Source: Chitiniphilus shinanonensis DSM 23277
GTDB lineage: Bacteria > Pseudomonadota > Gammaproteobacteria > Burkholderiales > Chitinibacteraceae
Reading direction: 5' to 3'
Assembly: GCF_000374805.1 (NCBI RefSeq)
Contig: NZ_KB895336.1
Coordinates: forward strand, 62,001 to 126,000
Length of the DNA stretch: 64,000 nt
Shown: piece after piece, positions 34,961-45,621 of the stretch
How positions within the stretch are numbered: position 1 is the first letter of the stretch
Layout: the number at the start of each line of letters is the position of its first letter
Notes under the pieces: model-generated
Databases searched by the model: none
Seen by the model: only the letters and a program-made list of their open reading frames with translations
What the model was told of the DNA's origin: nothing
Translations under genes and position numbers: made by a program

Positions 34961-35126
34961 CTGCAACCCCGTTCTGTTCTTACCCCTGAGATGGGGCGGA
35001 GTTTGCCGAGCCGAAAATCGCTTGTCCAGCAAATTCGACGAAATTCACGGCATTTTTCCGCTAAAACACTTGTTTGAAATCGATCAGATGCCAGCAGGTG
35101 TGCGGGCTCGGAAGTGGTGATCCAGG

Positions 35127-35132
35127 TATAAT
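35127..35132 (+). promoter_or_regulatory. TATAAT -10 box upstream of queA
   Basis: A consensus TATAAT stands at 35127-35132, 49 bases before the queA ATG. The -35 region at a 17-base spacing is GC-rich and poor, so activation or an extended contact may be needed. The surrounding gap (34961-35180) also serves divergent aroQ. Confidence 0.55.
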
Positions 35133-35180
35133 CCTGTAGTTTTCCTACGGCGATTTTGGGGTTGTCCCCTACCAGATTCG

Positions 35181-36209
35181 ATGCAACTCAGCGATTTCGA
35201 CTATTTCCTGCCCGAACATCTGATCGCGCAGTTCCCGCCCGCCGAACGCGGCGCCAGCCGGCTGATGCAGGTCGGCGCCGCCGGCATTGCCCACGGCTGG
35301 TTCCGCGAACTGCCGAACCTGCTGCGCGCCGGCGACGTGCTGGTGTTCAACGACACCAAGGTGATCAAGGCGCGACTCTTCGGCCACAAGGCCAGCGGCG
35401 GCGCCATCGAGGCACTGGTGGAACGGGTGCTCGACACCCACCACGCGCTGGCGCACGTGCGGGCTTCCAAGGCGCCCAAGCCGGGCACGCGCTTGTTGTT
35501 CGACGGCTTCGAGGCCGAGATGGTCGAGCGGCGCGGCGATCTGTTCCTGCTGCGCTTCGCGGGCGAACGCAGCGTGCTCGAATGGCTGGACGAAGCCGGG
35601 CGATTGCCGCTGCCGCCTTATATCACTCATACGCCGGACGACGAGGACGCCAAGCGCTACCAGACCGTCTATGCGCGCGATCCCGGCGCGGTGGCGGCGC
35701 CGACCGCCGGCCTGCATTTCACCGATGCCTTGCTGGAACAGGTGCGCGGCATGGGTGTGCAGACGCACTTTCTGACGTTGCACGTCGGCGCCGGCACTTT
35801 CCAGCCGGTGCGGGTGGACGATATCGCCCAGCACGTGATGCATCACGAGCGCTACAGCATCCCCGAGGCGACCATCGCGGCCATCCGCGCGGCCAAGGCA
35901 AACGGCGGCCGGGTGATCGCGGTCGGCACCACCAGCCTGCGCGCGCTGGAAGCGGCGTCGCAGCACGAGGTGCTGGGCGAGCCGGAGGGCGACACCGATA
36001 TCTTCATCACCCCGGGATACCGCTTCCGCGTGGTGGATCGCCTGATCACCAATTTCCACCTGCCCAAATCCACGCTGCTGATGCTGGTGGCGGCCTTCAG
36101 CGGGCTGGAGACGATGCGCGCGGCCTACGCCGAAGCGGTGGCCCGCGAGTATCACTTCTTCAGTTATGGCGATGCCATGCTGCTGGAGCGCGCGGACGAC
36201 CCTGCCTAG
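35181..36209 (+). CDS. queA: S-adenosylmethionine:tRNA ribosyltransferase-isomerase
   Basis: This 342-residue enzyme adds the epoxycyclopentane of epoxyqueuosine to preQ1-modified tRNA. It has [64 protein letters not shown] and [19 protein letters not shown], all QueA signatures. tgt, the preceding enzyme of the pathway, lies downstream on the same strand but is separated by an antisense lipoprotein gene, so the usual queA-tgt operon is split here. Confidence 0.96.
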   Translation: MQLSDFDYFLPEHLIAQFPPAERGASRLMQVGAAGIAHGWFRELPNLLRAGDVLVFNDTKVIKARLFGHKASGGAIEALVERVLDTHHALAHVRASKAPKPGTRLLFDGFEAEMVERRGDLFLLRFAGERSVLEWLDEAGRLPLPPYITHTPDDEDAKRYQTVYARDPGAVAAPTAGLHFTDALLEQVRGMGVQTHFLTLHVGAGTFQPVRVDDIAQHVMHHERYSIPEATIAAIRAAKANGGRVIAVGTTSLRALEAASQHEVLGEPEGDTDIFITPGYRFRVVDRLITNFHLPKSTLLMLVAAFSGLETMRAAYAEAVAREYHFFSYGDAMLLERADDPA

Positions 36210-36320
36210 AGCGGCTACAAAGCTCTCCTGGCGGCGTAGCTCGGGGACGACGGGCTTCACTTGGCGTCCTTGTGCTGTCCGCGTCCCGCGCTCCTTGTCA
36301 GGACCGTTGTGCAACTGCTC

Positions 36321-36962
36321 CTAGTAGGGTTTGCTGCCGACGACATTGCCGGCCGGCAGGTAGTTGCAAACCCATACCTCGCCCTGGCCGCAGCGCGCGC
36401 GGCCGCAGCCGACCTCGGTGGTGGTCTTCCAGATGATTTGGGTGTAGTGTCCGCAAGCCTTGCCGGTGGCGCAGCTGTTGCTGGCGAGGTCGTAGTCGGC
36501 CTTCTCTGCCGCCCACGATCCCACCACGTCCGCCGCATTCCAGCGATACCCGTCATAAGCCACCGAAACCCAGCCGGTGAACAGGTTCTCGCCGGTGGTG
36601 CTGCCGTTGAGCTTGCGTTCGTCGCCGCTGCGGTGGGTCAGGCCGCAGCTGTTGTCCCGTGCCAGATGCTCGGCCCACGCCTGGGCGAAGTCGGCCAGCG
36701 AAGCGGACCACTTCAGGTCGGGCAGGCCGGCGTTCTCGTTGCGCCGCACCGCGTTGTGCTGGGCCAGCAGGGCGTCGGCGAGCGCATCCGGGACCGGGGC
36801 CGGAGTGGGCGCCGGCGTCGGGCCGGGGGTCGGTGCCGGCGCGCCGGGTGTGGTCGGGGCCGGGCTGGGCGGCGGCGCTTCGCCCGAATCGCCGCCCCCG
36901 CCGCCGCAGGCGCTGAGGAGAAGGCTGGCGGACAGGCAGCAGACGAAGGGCAGGGCGCGCAT
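36321..36962 (-). CDS. CAP/SCP-domain lipoprotein
   Basis: This 213-residue protein has a lipoprotein signal (lipobox LLSAC, Cys19) and a Gly-rich stretch. A Pro/Thr/Ala-rich spacer (about 27-60) with repeated PTPAP-type units leads to a CAP domain: LAQHNAVRRNENAGLPDLKWSASL, WAEHLA, the GENLFTG signature, CGHYTQIIWKTTTEVGCG and VCNYLPAGNVVG. CAP proteins of this type are secreted or surface proteins with unclear bacterial function. Four cysteines in the domain could make disulfides. It lies antisense between queA and tgt, 111 bases from queA and 135 bases from tgt. Confidence 0.9.
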   Translation of the reverse strand: MRALPFVCCLSASLLLSACGGGGGDSGEAPPPSPAPTTPGAPAPTPGPTPAPTPAPVPDALADALLAQHNAVRRNENAGLPDLKWSASLADFAQAWAEHLARDNSCGLTHRSGDERKLNGSTTGENLFTGWVSVAYDGYRWNAADVVGSWAAEKADYDLASNSCATGKACGHYTQIIWKTTTEVGCGRARCGQGEVWVCNYLPAGNVVGSKPY

Positions 36963-37055
36963 TGCGGGTCTCGGTTCTGAAAGGGGTTTCCAATGTAAAG
37001 TCCGCGTAGCATGCGGCAAGTGCCAGGCGCGCCAGCGGCGGCCTGGCCTGTGTGA

Positions 37056-38225
<1,170 letters not shown>

Positions 38226-38446
38226 GTCTGGCCGGCCGAACCTTTCTGGTGAGGGTGCGACAGCCGGAACCGCTGCGCAGGATTTTGTTGGCCGCGCCTG
38301 AGGAATTCCGGCCTGTGCCGCCCGTCCGCTACCGGCGGCATGGTCGGCGCGAGGCGATGTTTCATGCCGGTGGCGTGCGGCGTCAGGAACCTTCGGCTGC
38401 CGCGCCGGTCGCTGGCTGGCGGGTGGATTTCACCCCCCGTGCGGGC

Positions 38447-38452
38447 TAGAAT
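38447..38452 (+). promoter_or_regulatory. Candidate -10 box upstream of yajC
   Basis: TAGAAT at 38447-38452 is a fair -10 hexamer in an otherwise GC-rich 264-base stretch between tgt and yajC. The sequence 17 bases upstream (TGGATT) is a weak -35. Whether yajC-secDF has its own promoter is not settled. Confidence 0.35.
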
Positions 38453-38495
38453 GTCCCGCTTTGTCTCGACAGATGATTATTAGAAGGTAATGTCC

Positions 38496-38828
38496 ATGTT
38501 CATCGCCCCCGCTTACGCCGCCGCTCCGGCCGCAGCGCCCTCCGCCGTGGAAAGCCTCGTCTCTTTCCTGCCGATGATCGCGATCTTCGTGCTGTTCTGG
38601 TTCCTGCTGATCCGCCCGCAGCAGAAGCGCGCCAAGGAACAGGCCGCAATGCTGAATGCCTTGCAGAAGGGTGACGAGGTCGTCACCAGCGGTGGTGTGC
38701 TCGGCAAGATTTCCAAGGCCGGCGACCACTACCTGACCCTGGAAGTGGCCGAGGGCACCGAGATCGTCGTACAGCGCTCCGCTGTCGCTCAGCGCCTGGA
38801 AAAGGGCACCATCAAGAACAACAAGTAA
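38496..38828 (+). CDS. yajC: Preprotein translocase subunit YajC
   Basis: This 110-residue inner-membrane protein has one transmembrane helix (FLPMIAIFVLFWFLLIRPQQKRAKEQ, about 23-40) and the downstream YajC domain (LQKGDEVVTSGGVLGKISK, VEVAEGTEIVVQRSAV-like). It associates with SecDF and YidC. AGAAGG at 38482-38487 is eight bases from ATG 38496 but only two from ATG 38490, so I chose 38496, giving MFIAPAYA as in homologues. Confidence 0.95.
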   Translation: MFIAPAYAAAPAAAPSAVESLVSFLPMIAIFVLFWFLLIRPQQKRAKEQAAMLNALQKGDEVVTSGGVLGKISKAGDHYLTLEVAEGTEIVVQRSAVAQRLEKGTIKNNK

Positions 38829-38829
38829 A

Positions 38830-38860
38830 GAAACGAAGGCGGCCCTGCCGCCTTTGTTTC
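38830..38860 (+). promoter_or_regulatory. Strong RNA hairpin between yajC and secD
   Basis: GAAACGAAGGCGGC pairs with GCCGCCTTTGTTTC around CCT as a 14-bp stem with one G-U pair. It ends 14 bases before the secD ATG. The T-rich part lies within the stem, so it may be a weak terminator or a processing or stabilising hairpin that sets SecDF level relative to YajC. Confidence 0.65.
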
Positions 38861-38873
38861 ATGGATCGCCACC

Positions 38874-40739
38874 ATGAACCGCTACCCGATGTGGAAATAC
38901 CTGCTGATCGCCGTCACGCTGATCGCAGCCCTGCTCTATGCACTGCCCAACCTGTACGGCGAAAGCCCGGCCGTGCAGATCTCCGCCGCCAAGTCCACCA
39001 CCAAGGTGGACGCAGCCACCCGCAAGACCGCGCTCGACACCCTGGCCGCGGCCAATATCCCGACCGATGGCGTATTCCCCGACGCCACGTCGCTCAAGGT
39101 GCGCTTCAAGGATACGGATGCGCAGATCAAGGCCAAGGATCTGATCCAGACCGCGCTGGGCGAGAACTACATCGTCGCGCTGAACCTGTTGCCGCAGACC
39201 CCGTCCTGGCTGGCCGCGATCGGCGGCAAGCCGATGTTCCTGGGCCTGGACCTGCGCGGCGGCGTGCATTTCCTGCTGGAAGTGGACATGAAGGCTGCCG
39301 TCGACAAGCAGCTGGAAAAGGTGGCGGGCGACATCCGCCGCGAACTGAAGGATCGCAAGATCCGCTACGGCCGTGTCGCGCGCGACCGCGACAGCGTCAC
39401 CGTGCAACTGCGCGATGCCGCCACGGTGAGCGCGACGGCCGGTGCCATCCGCCGCGTGCTGCCCGACCTGAGCATCCAGGAAGTGTCCCGCGACGGCGAC
39501 TACCGCGTGGTGGTGAGCTTCACCCCGGCGATGCAGACCAAGCTGAAGAACGACGCGGTGGCGCAGAACATCACCACCCTGCACAACCGGGTGAACGAGC
39601 TGGGCGTGGCCGAGCCGATCATCCAGCAGCAGGGCGAAGGCCGCATCGTGGTGCAACTGCCCGGCGTGCAGGATACCGCCAAGGCCAAGGACATCCTCGG
39701 CCGTACCGCCACGCTGGAAGTCCGCATGGTGGACGACGACCAGGCGCGGTTGCAGGCCGCGCTGTCGGGCGACGTGCCCGCCGGCTACGAGCTGGTGCCG
39801 ATGGCCGGGGTGCGCGCCGGCATGACCCAGTCGATCCTGCTGAAGAAAGAGGTCGAGCTGACCGGTGACAACATCACCAAGGCCGAGCCCTCCTACGACC
39901 AGAACAACAACCCCGTGATCAGCATGGGCCTGGATTCCGCCGGCGCCTCGATCTTCCGCACGCTGACCGCTGAGAACATCGGCAAGGGCATGGCCATCGT
40001 GCTGGTCGAGAAGGGCAAGGGCCAGGTCATCACCGCACCGCGTATCAACGCCCAGTTGGGCGGCAGCTTCGTGATCGAAGGTGGCGGCATGACGGTGCAG
40101 GAAGCCAACGACATCGCGCTGCTGGTGCGCGCCGGTTCGCTGGCCGCGCCGATGAACATCGTCGAGGAACGCACCATCGGCCCGTCGCTGGGCAAGGAGA
40201 ACATCCAGAAGGGCTTCCACTCGACCATGTACGGCTTCATCGCCATCGCCATCTTCATGATGCTGTACTACCGCCTGTTCGGCGTGGTCTCCACGCTGGC
40301 GCTCGGCGCCAACCTGCTGTTCCTGGTGGCGCTGCTGTCGGCCATCGGCATCACGCTGACGTTGCCCGGCATCGCGGCCATCGCGCTGGCGCTGGGCATG
40401 GCGATCGACTCCAACGTGCTGGTGAACGAGCGGATCCGCGAGGAGCTGCGCAACGGCATGTCGCCGCAGGCGGCGATCCAGAACGGCTACGGTCACGCCT
40501 GGGCCACCATCCTGGATTCCAACATCACCACCCTGATCGCCGGCATCGCGCTGTTCATCTTCGGCTCGGGCGCGGTGCGCGGCTTTGCCGTGGTGCACTG
40601 CCTGGGCATCCTGACCTCGATGTACAGCGCGGTGTTCGTCTCGCGCGGCATCGTCAACCTGATCTACGGTTACCGCCGTCGTCTGAGCAGCGTCTCGATC
40701 GGCCAGGTGTGGGTGCCGCATCAAGAAAAGCAAGCATAA
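38874..40739 (+). CDS. secD: Protein translocase subunit SecD
   Basis: This 621-residue RND-type membrane protein uses the proton gradient to help SecYEG export. It has an N-terminal helix (MWKYLLIAVTLIAALLYALPNLYG), periplasmic P1 domain (LGLDLRGGVHFLLEVDM, NRVNELGVAEPIIQQQGEGRIVVQLPG motifs) and five C-terminal helices with GMAIDSNVLVNERIREEL. Full length for the proteobacterial type with the long P1 head. secF follows after 13 bases. Confidence 0.97.
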   Translation: MNRYPMWKYLLIAVTLIAALLYALPNLYGESPAVQISAAKSTTKVDAATRKTALDTLAAANIPTDGVFPDATSLKVRFKDTDAQIKAKDLIQTALGENYIVALNLLPQTPSWLAAIGGKPMFLGLDLRGGVHFLLEVDMKAAVDKQLEKVAGDIRRELKDRKIRYGRVARDRDSVTVQLRDAATVSATAGAIRRVLPDLSIQEVSRDGDYRVVVSFTPAMQTKLKNDAVAQNITTLHNRVNELGVAEPIIQQQGEGRIVVQLPGVQDTAKAKDILGRTATLEVRMVDDDQARLQAALSGDVPAGYELVPMAGVRAGMTQSILLKKEVELTGDNITKAEPSYDQNNNPVISMGLDSAGASIFRTLTAENIGKGMAIVLVEKGKGQVITAPRINAQLGGSFVIEGGGMTVQEANDIALLVRAGSLAAPMNIVEERTIGPSLGKENIQKGFHSTMYGFIAIAIFMMLYYRLFGVVSTLALGANLLFLVALLSAIGITLTLPGIAAIALALGMAIDSNVLVNERIREELRNGMSPQAAIQNGYGHAWATILDSNITTLIAGIALFIFGSGAVRGFAVVHCLGILTSMYSAVFVSRGIVNLIYGYRRRLSSVSIGQVWVPHQEKQA

Positions 40740-40752
40740 GGGGCGCCTGAAG

Positions 40753-41688
40753 ATGGAATTCTTCCGCATCAAACATGACATCCCGTTCATGAGCTATGGC
40801 CGGCTCACGACGGCGATCTCCCTGATCACCTTCATCGTCGCGGTGTTCTTCCTGGGCTACAAGGGCCTGAACTTCGGTGTGGAGTTCACCGGCGGCACGG
40901 TGATCGAACTGCGTTACCAGCAGCCGGCCGATCTCGGCCAGGTTCGGGTGGCGGTCGAGCAGTTGAAGTACGGCGAGTCGCAGGTCCAGGCGCTGGGCAC
41001 CACGCGCGACGTGATGGTTCGCCTGCCCAACATCAAGACCAAGACCAGCGCGCAGTTGTCGAACGAAGTGATGAGCGTGCTCAAGCAGCAGCGTGCCGAC
41101 GTCGAGCTGCGCAAGGTGGAGTTCATCGGCCCGTCGGTGGGTGAGGAACTGGTCACCCACGGCCTGACCGCGCTGATCCTGGTGTGCCTGGGCATCATCG
41201 CCTACCTGGCGATCCGCTTCGAATGGCGCTTCGCGGTGTCGGCGGTGATCGCCAACATGCACGACGTGGTCATCATCCTGGGCTGCTTCGCCTTCTTCCA
41301 GTGGGAGTTCTCGCTGACGGTGCTGGCGGGGGTGCTGGCGGTGCTGGGTTATTCGGTCAACGAATCGGTGGTGGTGTTCGACCGGATCCGCGAGAACTTC
41401 CGCAAGCCCAACATGCGTGGCAGGAGCGTGCCGTCGATCATCGACAACGCCATCACCGCGACCATGAGCCGGACCATCATCACCCACGGCTCGACCGAGG
41501 CGATGGTGCTGTCGATGCTGGTCATGGGCGGCCCGGCGCTGCACGGCTTCGCCATGGCGCTGACCATCGGCATCGTGTTCGGCATCTATTCGTCGGTGCT
41601 GGTCGCCTCGCCGCTGCTGCTGATGTTCGGCGTCACCCGCGAGAACATGATCAAGCCGGTGACGGTCAAGGAAGAAGCCGTCGTCTGA
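40753..41688 (+). CDS. secF: Protein translocase subunit SecF
   Basis: This 311-residue partner of SecD has six membrane helices. The short periplasmic head carries [19 protein letters not shown]. Conserved [14 protein letters not shown] and the charged-loop motif [17 protein letters not shown] (RND helix 4) follow, then [12 protein letters not shown]-like ([12 protein letters not shown]). A hairpin terminator follows at 41717-41747. Confidence 0.97.
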   Translation: MEFFRIKHDIPFMSYGRLTTAISLITFIVAVFFLGYKGLNFGVEFTGGTVIELRYQQPADLGQVRVAVEQLKYGESQVQALGTTRDVMVRLPNIKTKTSAQLSNEVMSVLKQQRADVELRKVEFIGPSVGEELVTHGLTALILVCLGIIAYLAIRFEWRFAVSAVIANMHDVVIILGCFAFFQWEFSLTVLAGVLAVLGYSVNESVVVFDRIRENFRKPNMRGRSVPSIIDNAITATMSRTIITHGSTEAMVLSMLVMGGPALHGFAMALTIGIVFGIYSSVLVASPLLLMFGVTRENMIKPVTVKEEAVV

Positions 41689-41716
41689 CCGACGCGGCCA
41701 ATCGTCCTGTGCAGAG

Positions 41717-41747
41717 AACCGGCGGCTGGTCCGCCGGTCTTTGTTTG
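41717..41747 (+). terminator. Terminator after secF
   Basis: ACCGGCGG (41718-41725) pairs with CCGCCGGT (41731-41738) around CTGGT, followed by CTTTGTTTG. It closes the yajC-secDF unit 28 bases after the stop. Confidence 0.8.
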
Positions 41748-41813
41748 TCACGAGGTGTCACGCAACCGCGTTACGCTACATCCCTTCGATCCGCACTTCA
41801 GCCCCGGCCCATC

Positions 41814-42455
41814 ATGGAATTCAACCTCATCGATCTGTTCCTGCACCTGGACACCTACCTGCGTGTCTTCGTCGAGCAATACGGCGCGCTTACCTACGCC
41901 GTGCTGTTCCTGGTGATCTTCTGCGAAACCGGCCTGGTGGTGACGCCGATCCTGCCGGGTGATTCGCTGTTGTTCGTTGCCGGCATGCTGGCCGGTGGCG
42001 GCCTGCTCAACGTCCACCTGCTGACGTTGTTGCTGTTCGTTGCCGCGGTGGCGGGCGATGCGCTGAACTACACCATCGGCCGCTACTTCGGCCACAAGCT
42101 GTTCGCCAATCCCGATTCCAAGATCTTCCGCCGCGATTACCTGGAAAAGACCCACGCCTTCTACGAGAAGCACGGCGGCAAGACCATCGTCCTGGCGCGC
42201 TTCGTGCCCATCGTGCGCACCTTCGCGCCGTTCGTCGCCGGCATGGCCGAGATGAGCTACCGCAGCTTCGTTTCGTACAACCTGATCGGCGCGGCCGTCT
42301 GGGTCGGCACGCTGACCTATGCCGGTTACTTCCTCGGCGGCGTGAGCTTCATCCAGAAGAACCTGACCGCCATCATCCTGGGCATCGTGTTCCTGTCCAT
42401 CCTGCCGGCGCTGGTGGAGTTCGCCCGCCACAAGCTGCGGGGCGTCGCCGCCTGA
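41814..42455 (+). CDS. DedA family membrane protein
   Basis: This 213-residue inner-membrane protein has the DedA/SNARE-associated layout: [22 protein letters not shown], a re-entrant region, [37 protein letters not shown] with the conserved Arg residues, and a C-terminal helix. DedA proteins are proposed phospholipid or undecaprenyl-phosphate flippases needed for envelope homeostasis. bioC begins 17 bases after the stop. The start ATG 41814 gives the usual N-terminus, although the frame is open far upstream through secF. Confidence 0.93.
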   Translation: MEFNLIDLFLHLDTYLRVFVEQYGALTYAVLFLVIFCETGLVVTPILPGDSLLFVAGMLAGGGLLNVHLLTLLLFVAAVAGDALNYTIGRYFGHKLFANPDSKIFRRDYLEKTHAFYEKHGGKTIVLARFVPIVRTFAPFVAGMAEMSYRSFVSYNLIGAAVWVGTLTYAGYFLGGVSFIQKNLTAIILGIVFLSILPALVEFARHKLRGVAA

Positions 42456-42472
42456 TCCATCTCGCAAGTTCC

Positions 42473-43375
42473 ATGTCCGAATCGTTCTACACCGACAAGC
42501 ACGCCGTAAAACTGGCGTTCGACCGCGCCGCCGGCTCCTACGACGCGGCGGCCGTGCTGCAACGCGAAGTGGCCGACCGCATGGCCGAGCGGCTCGACTA
42601 CATCAAGCTGGTGCCCGGCCGCATCCTCGACGCCGGCAGCGGCACCGGCTACGCCAGCCCGATGCTGCGCGCCCGCTATCCCGAGGCCCAGCTGGTCGAG
42701 CTGGACCTGGCGCCGGCGATGCTGGCGCTGTCGCGCGACAAGGGTTCCGGCCGCGGCGTGCGCAAATGGCTCAACCTGTTCGAGCGGCACAAGCCGTTCC
42801 ACGTCTGCGGCGACATCGAGCGATTGCCGCTGGCCGACGAATCGGTCGATCTGGTGTGGTCCAACCTCACCCTGCAATGGTGCAACACGCCGGATGCCGC
42901 GCTCGCCGAGTGCCACCGCGTGCTGCGGCCGGGCGGGCTGCTGATGTTCTCCACCCTCGGCCCGGACACCCTGAAGGAATTGCGCGCGGCGTTCGAGGGC
43001 GTGGACCGCCACAGCCATGTCAATCGCTTTATCGACATGCACGACGTCGGCGACGCGCTGGGGCGCGCCGGGCTGACCACGCCGGTGATGGACATGGAAC
43101 TGATCACCATGACCTATCCCGACGCGCGCAGCGTGATGCGCGACCTGAAGGCCATCGGCGCGCACAACGTCACCGAGGGGCGGCCCGAGGGGATGATGGG
43201 CAAGCGCGCCTGGCGCAAGGTGGTCGAACAGTACGAGCGCTTCCGCCACGCCGGCGAACTGCCGTGTACCTACGAAGTGGTCTACGGCCACGCCTGGAAG
43301 CCCGAGAACCGCGCCAACGCGCGCCTGCCCGACGGCAGCCAGGTCATCGAATTCCGCCGCCGTCCCGGCACCTGA
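42473..43375 (+). CDS. bioC: Malonyl-ACP O-methyltransferase BioC
   Basis: This 300-residue SAM methyltransferase caps malonyl-ACP to start pimelate assembly for biotin. The N-terminus (DKHAVKLAFDRAAGSYDAAAVLQREVADRM) is typical of BioC. Motif I is ILDAGSGTGYASPML, followed by VDLVWSNLTLQWCN and the acyl-pocket block LRPGGLLMFSTLGPDTLKELR. bioD follows after three bases. bioA, bioF and bioB are not in the window. Confidence 0.95.
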   Translation: MSESFYTDKHAVKLAFDRAAGSYDAAAVLQREVADRMAERLDYIKLVPGRILDAGSGTGYASPMLRARYPEAQLVELDLAPAMLALSRDKGSGRGVRKWLNLFERHKPFHVCGDIERLPLADESVDLVWSNLTLQWCNTPDAALAECHRVLRPGGLLMFSTLGPDTLKELRAAFEGVDRHSHVNRFIDMHDVGDALGRAGLTTPVMDMELITMTYPDARSVMRDLKAIGAHNVTEGRPEGMMGKRAWRKVVEQYERFRHAGELPCTYEVVYGHAWKPENRANARLPDGSQVIEFRRRPGT

Positions 43376-43378
43376 CGC

Positions 43379-44056
43379 GTGAGCAGGCTCTACTTCATCA
43401 CCGGCACCGATACCGACATCGGCAAGACCGTCGCCACCTGCCAGTTGTTGCGCGCCTTCGCCGCGCTCGGGCTGCGCGCGGTGGCGATGAAGCCGGTGGC
43501 GTCGGGCTGCGAGTGGCGCGACGGGGGGCTGTGGAACGGCGATGTCGCCGCCCATGCCGCGGCCGGCAACGTCGCCGCCCCGCTGGCGTTGACCAATCCC
43601 TATCGCTTTCAGCCGGCGATCTCGCCACACCTGGCGGCGCGCGAAGCGGGCGTAGGGATCGATCTGGAACACCTCGCCGCGTGTGCGCGGCAGCTGGGCG
43701 AGATGGCTGACGTGGTGCTGGTGGAGGGCGCCGGAGGCTGGTATGCCCCGCTGGGCGAGGACAGCACCATGGCCGATCTGGCGCTGCGGCTGGGGGCGCC
43801 AGTGCTGCTGGTGGTCGGCATGCGGCTGGGGTGCCTGAACCATGCGCGCCTGAGCGCCGAGGCCATCCACCACTCCGGCCTGCCGTTGGCCGGATGGCTG
43901 GCCAACCGCATCGATCCGCAGATGGCGCGTTACGCCGACAATCTGGCCACCCTGCGGCACAGCCTGTGCGCACCGCTGCTGGCCGAAATCCCCCATTCAT
44001 CGGCGGCGGAACGCGACAGTCTGGCCGCCGAGGCCGTGCTAACCTTGCGCCCCTGA
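43379..44056 (+). CDS. bioD: Dethiobiotin synthetase
   Basis: This 225-residue P-loop enzyme closes the ureido ring of dethiobiotin with ATP and CO2. It has FITGTDTDIGKTVATCQLLR (P-loop), MKPVASGC with the conserved substrate Lys, VEGAGGWYAPLGED and VVGMRLGCLNHARLS. It uses a GTG start at 43379, three bases after bioC, consistent with coupling. Confidence 0.96.
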   Translation: MSRLYFITGTDTDIGKTVATCQLLRAFAALGLRAVAMKPVASGCEWRDGGLWNGDVAAHAAAGNVAAPLALTNPYRFQPAISPHLAAREAGVGIDLEHLAACARQLGEMADVVLVEGAGGWYAPLGEDSTMADLALRLGAPVLLVVGMRLGCLNHARLSAEAIHHSGLPLAGWLANRIDPQMARYADNLATLRHSLCAPLLAEIPHSSAAERDSLAAEAVLTLRP

Positions 44057-44209
44057 CTTCGTATCGCGCTCGGCGATTGCGCCCGGCTTGCGCTGATCCG
44101 TCCGCCCGCTGGCGGGCAATGTCACAGGATGGGCGGCGCGGCTTGCCCCCACCGGGCCGGCGCGTCACACTGCCAGACAACTTACCTTTGTCATGCCAAG
44201 GCTGTCTTC

Positions 44210-44776
44210 ATGATCCGTCGTCTGTTCTGCCTGATGGTGCTGGCGCTGCTGGCCGCATGTTCCCGCCCGGCCTTTCAGGGCAGCGACCTGACCGGCGCCT
44301 CGTTCGGCGGCGACTTCCAGCTGGTCGATCACACCGGCAAGGCGCGATTGCTCTCCGACTACCGGGGTAAGGTGGTGGCGCTGTTCTTCGGCTACACCCA
44401 TTGCCCGGACGTCTGTCCCACCACCATGGCCGAATTGTCGGCAGCGATGAAGAAGCTGGGCGATAAAGCGGGGGAAGTACAGGTGCTGTTCGTATCGGTG
44501 GACCCGGAGCGCGACACGCCCCAGTTATTGGCGCAATACGTGCCGGCCTTCGACAAGCGGTTCGTCGGGCTGACCGGCACACCGCAGCAAGTCAGTGCGG
44601 CGACCGAACGATATAAGGTGATTTACCAACGTCAGAATGTGGCTGACGGCTATACGGTGGATCATACTGCCGGCACCTATCTGATCGACCGCAAGGGAAG
44701 GCTGCGCGTGCTGGAGAACTACGGCGCCGGCCCCGAGGTCTTCGCCCACGATCTTGCGCTGTTGATCGAGGAATGA
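44210..44776 (+). CDS. SCO1/SenC-type copper-binding lipoprotein
   Basis: This 188-residue protein has a lipoprotein signal (lipobox LLAAC) and a thioredoxin-like SCO domain. The copper motif is CPDVC in FFGYTHCPDVCPTTMAEL, and the distal His is in DHTAGTYLIDRKG. It is anchored in the inner membrane facing the periplasm. SCO proteins insert copper into cytochrome oxidase CuA or act in thiol redox. No oxidase genes are nearby. The PilZ gene overlaps its stop by four bases. The 153-base gap after bioD is its likely promoter region. Confidence 0.93.
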   Translation: MIRRLFCLMVLALLAACSRPAFQGSDLTGASFGGDFQLVDHTGKARLLSDYRGKVVALFFGYTHCPDVCPTTMAELSAAMKKLGDKAGEVQVLFVSVDPERDTPQLLAQYVPAFDKRFVGLTGTPQQVSAATERYKVIYQRQNVADGYTVDHTAGTYLIDRKGRLRVLENYGAGPEVFAHDLALLIEE

Positions 44777-45555
44777 CGTTTCCAACCGTTGCCATGACCG
44801 AGCCTGAATTCAACGCGTTGCACCAGATCTCCGACGAAGAGGAAATCGGTCGTTATCGCTTGTCCAATCCGCTGGAAGTCGGCGCCGTACTGCGGCAACT
44901 GCAAAACCGTGCCGATTTCCTGACCGTGCACTTCGCCCACGGCAAGCAGCTGTTGTTGACGCGGATTCTGATGGTGGACGTGCCGGGGCGGAAGTTCTGC
45001 TTCGACTGGGCCGGCCAGGATGCGCTGAATCGCGCGCTGTTGTCGTCCGATCGCAACGTGTGCGTGGCCGCGCCGGACGGGGTGAAGGTGCAGTTCGTGA
45101 TCGGCCGCCCCCGCGAGGCGCGCATCGACGGCCGGCCCGCCTTCCTGTCGGCGTTTCCCGAGGATCTGGTCAAGTTGCAGCGGCGCGAGTATTTCCGCAT
45201 CGAAACGCCGCTGGCCAATCCCTTCATCTGCCACATCACCACCCGCGACGGCCACAGGCTGAGCCTGGAATTGCACGACCTGTCGCTGGGCGGCGTCGGC
45301 CTGTGGGCGTCGCCGGTCGCCGCCCGCCAGCTGGAGCGCGGCACGCGGCTGGAGGATGCGGTGATCGAACTGGGCGCCGCCGGCACCGTCCAGGTGGACA
45401 TCGAAGTCTGCTCGCAACGCGCCATGCTGTCGCGCAGCGGCGAGGAGCGCTTTCACCTGGGTTGCCGCTTCCTCAACCTGACCCGTTCGGCCGAGGCCGG
45501 TGTGCAGCGGCTGATGGCGCAGCTCGAACGCGAGCGCAAGGCGTTGACCGGCTGA
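44773..45555 (+). CDS. YcgR-like PilZ cyclic-di-GMP-binding flagellar brake protein
   Basis: This 260-residue cytoplasmic protein has an N-terminal YcgR domain (about 20-120; GAVLRQLQNRADFLTVHF) and a PilZ domain (about 125-245). The cyclic-di-GMP motifs are intact: RREYFR (RxxxR) and DLSLGGVG (DxSxGG). YcgR proteins bind the flagellar motor when cyclic-di-GMP rises. The start could be ATG 44773 (overlapping the SCO1 stop) or ATG 44794. It links functionally, not by position, to the EAL protein at 16736-18958. Confidence 0.9.
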   Translation: MTFPTVAMTEPEFNALHQISDEEEIGRYRLSNPLEVGAVLRQLQNRADFLTVHFAHGKQLLLTRILMVDVPGRKFCFDWAGQDALNRALLSSDRNVCVAAPDGVKVQFVIGRPREARIDGRPAFLSAFPEDLVKLQRREYFRIETPLANPFICHITTRDGHRLSLELHDLSLGGVGLWASPVAARQLERGTRLEDAVIELGAAGTVQVDIEVCSQRAMLSRSGEERFHLGCRFLNLTRSAEAGVQRLMAQLERERKALTG

Positions 45556-45571
45556 CCTCGCTGCGACGCGC

Positions 45572-45602
45572 AAAAAAAAAAGGCCGCCCGAGAGCGGCCT
45601 TT
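45572..45602. terminator. Bidirectional rho-independent terminator
   Basis: AAAGGCCGC (45579-45587) pairs with GCGGCCTTT (45594-45602) around six bases, preceded by a run of A and followed by TGTCTTG. It ends the convergent PilZ and adhP genes, more strongly for adhP. Confidence 0.9.
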
Positions 45603-45621
45603 GTCTTGCCGACGGGGCGCG

